DNA of 7,166 nucleotides from Sneathiella sp. Lineage in GTDB: Bacteria > Pseudomonadota > Alphaproteobacteria > Sneathiellales > Sneathiellaceae. The stretch lies in the NCBI GenBank assembly GCA_002732675.1, contig NVRR01000165.1, positions 1 to 7,166 on the forward strand, read 5' to 3'. The position numbers were made by a program, and so were the translations under genes. The notes beneath the pieces were generated by a model. That model saw only the letters and a list, made by a program, of their open reading frames with translations, was not told the DNA's origin and made no database searches. Positions 6,146 to 7,166 of this stretch are shown here, piece by piece (positions within the stretch are counted from its first letter, which is position 1; each line of letters begins with the position of its first letter).

Positions 6146-6177
6146 ATAAAAAAGGGGCCAAACAGCCCCTTTTTTAT
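6146..6177. terminator. Bidirectional rho-independent terminator between convergent genes
   Basis: ATAAAAAAGGGGC (6146-6158) and GCCCCTTTTTTAT (6165-6177) form a perfect 13-bp stem with the 6-base loop CAAACA. The A-run on one arm and T-run on the other give a GC stem followed by U on both strands. It lies 29 bases after the end of the iron-binding-protein gene and 13 bases after the end of the convergent chemotaxis gene, so it can stop transcription from both. Confidence 0.9.
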
Positions 6178-6190
6178 TATGTATTATCCG

Positions 6191-7166
6191 TTAGCCGTTG
6201 GCGAAAGCCTTAAGCTCGCCATTGAGCTGATCGGCCATACCGTTCAACAACTGGGTGGCTTCCAGCACTTGCGCGGCGATAACACCTGATTCCTGTGCGG
6301 CCTGGCTTACCTGAGTAATGCTTTCCGTGGTTTCCTTGGTGCCGGCGGAGGCCTGCTCGATATTACGGGCAATTTCCTGGGTAGCCGAAGACTGTTCTTC
6401 AACTGCCGCAGCAACAGCGCCGGTAATTTCGCTGATGCGGTTGATGATGTCGTTGACGGACGCCACGGAATTCACCGCAGATTGCGTCGACTTTTGAATA
6501 CCCTGAATTTGTTGATCGATATCCTTGGTGGCATTGGCGGTTTGCGTCGCCAGACTTTTCACTTCCGAAGCGACAACGGCAAAGCCTTTACCCGCTTCTC
6601 CGGCGCGCGCCGCCTCGATGGTAGCGTTTAGCGCTAACAGATTGGTCTGGGAGGCAATATCGGTGATCAGGCCGACGACCCGGCCGATACGTTCGGACGC
6701 CTCGGCAAGGTTGTTAATTTCGTCATTCGCCTTGGTCGCACCTTCTACGGCTTCGTTAGCGATTTGTGCTGATTCCGATACCTGGCGATTGATTTCCGCG
6801 ATCGAACTCGTCAACTCCTCCGTTGCCGAGGCGACGGTTTGCACGTTGGTCGCGGTCTCTTCGGCGGCGGCGGCGACAGTATTTGCCTGTTCACTGGTCT
6901 GGCTCGCCATTTTCTCCATGGACTGCGCCGATTCATGCATGCCATTTGCGGAATTCACGACATCGCCCATGGTGCTTTCAACTTTCTGGACAACGCTCTT
7001 GAATTCCTCTTCGCGTTCTTCCATATGACCGATAGCATTATTGATTGTCCGAGAAGCATTCAGCAGGGTTTTTGTCATCCCGCCTTCTTCAATGCGGCGA
7101 TAGAATTTACCTTCGCTGACATGCTCCAGACAGGCCGTGGATTCGCGAATATACGCATCGGCCCGG
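6191..7166 (-). CDS. Methyl-accepting chemotaxis protein, C-terminal signalling part (5' end outside window)
   Basis: The C-terminal half of a chemoreceptor, which controls the CheA kinase through CheW. An in-frame ATG lies at 7078, but it is probably not the start: the frame stays open to the window edge and encodes [20 protein letters not shown], a segment I associate with the linker before the signalling domain in some alphaproteobacterial receptors. Counting from that Met, a long alanine- and glutamate-rich coiled coil carries likely methylation pairs at E73/E74, E87/E88 and E227/E228. The hairpin tip is at about 129-178, with [20 protein letters not shown] and then [20 protein letters not shown]. 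The protein ends [11 protein letters not shown] without an NWETF-type CheR-docking tail. No membrane segment or sensor domain is in the visible part, so ligand and location are unknown. A shared terminator separates it from the convergent iron-binding-protein gene. Confidence 0.93.
   Translation of the reverse strand, partial: RADAYIRESTACLEHVSEGKFYRRIEEGGMTKTLLNASRTINNAIGHMEEREEEFKSVVQKVESTMGDVVNSANGMHESAQSMEKMASQTSEQANTVAAAAEETATNVQTVASATEELTSSIAEINRQVSESAQIANEAVEGATKANDEINNLAEASERIGRVVGLITDIASQTNLLALNATIEAARAGEAGKGFAVVASEVKSLATQTANATKDIDQQIQGIQKSTQSAVNSVASVNDIINRISEITGAVAAAVEEQSSATQEIARNIEQASAGTKETTESITQVSQAAQESGVIAAQVLEATQLLNGMADQLNGELKAFANG

Noticed and set aside
6525..7028. 167-codon open frame on the plus strand within the chemoreceptor gene
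   Set aside because: Its Ala/Ser/Val-rich sequence is the complement of the coiled-coil codons of the receptor; no independent support.
1..7166. Search for mobile elements, CRISPR arrays, tRNA/rRNA genes, defence or biosynthetic clusters
   Set aside because: No transposase, recombinase, regularly spaced repeats, RNA-gene signatures or unusual gene clusters were seen; nearly all bases are explained by recognised genes and short spacers.

Overview
The window looks like ordinary chromosomal DNA of an alphaproteobacterium, with GC content in the mid-50s by eye. Three things support this. Lysine--tRNA ligase is of class I, the archaeal-type enzyme common in Alphaproteobacteria. A DUF952 gene sits directly upstream of quinone-type pyrD, an arrangement familiar from that class. 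The protein sequences also resemble alphaproteobacterial and pseudomonad homologues. The genus cannot be set from the sequence; a marine or free-living Rhodospirillales-like organism is a guess.

Layout. (1) 1-460, plus strand: the 3' end of class I lysyl-tRNA synthetase. (2) 452-1297, minus strand: a fold-type IV branched-chain-type aminotransferase, convergent with and overlapping the first gene by 9 bp. (3) 1455-2869, plus strand: a two-gene unit of a DUF952 protein and pyrD, joined by a GTGA stop/start overlap. (4) 2883-3431, minus strand: a PuuR-like HTH-cupin regulator. It is divergent from (5) 3595-4917, plus strand: an omega-amino acid (beta-alanine):pyruvate aminotransferase. A perfect 18-bp palindrome, the best operator candidate in the window, lies between them. 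(6) A rho-independent terminator at 4954-4992. (7) 5091-6116, plus strand: a periplasmic ferric-iron-binding protein of the FbpA/FutA family, preceded by an AT-rich leader with an inverted repeat and a tandem repeat. (8) A long, symmetric, probably bidirectional terminator at 6146-6177. (9) 6191-7166, minus strand: the C-terminal signalling part of a methyl-accepting chemotaxis protein, cut by the window end.

How the genes fit together. Most are independent housekeeping or nutrient functions: translation, amino-acid transamination, pyrimidine synthesis, iron uptake and chemotaxis. The one likely regulatory module is the regulator/aminotransferase pair. A PuuR-type sensor next to a beta-alanine aminotransferase suggests control of polyamine or beta-alanine catabolism. 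The iron-binding protein has no permease or ATPase gene beside it in the window.

I see no mobile element, CRISPR array, RNA gene, defence system or clearly undescribed system. The points worth a second look are regulatory: the palindrome, the leader of the iron-binding-protein gene, and the compact gene junctions. No gene-free stretch exceeds 300 bases; the longest are about 155-175 bases.
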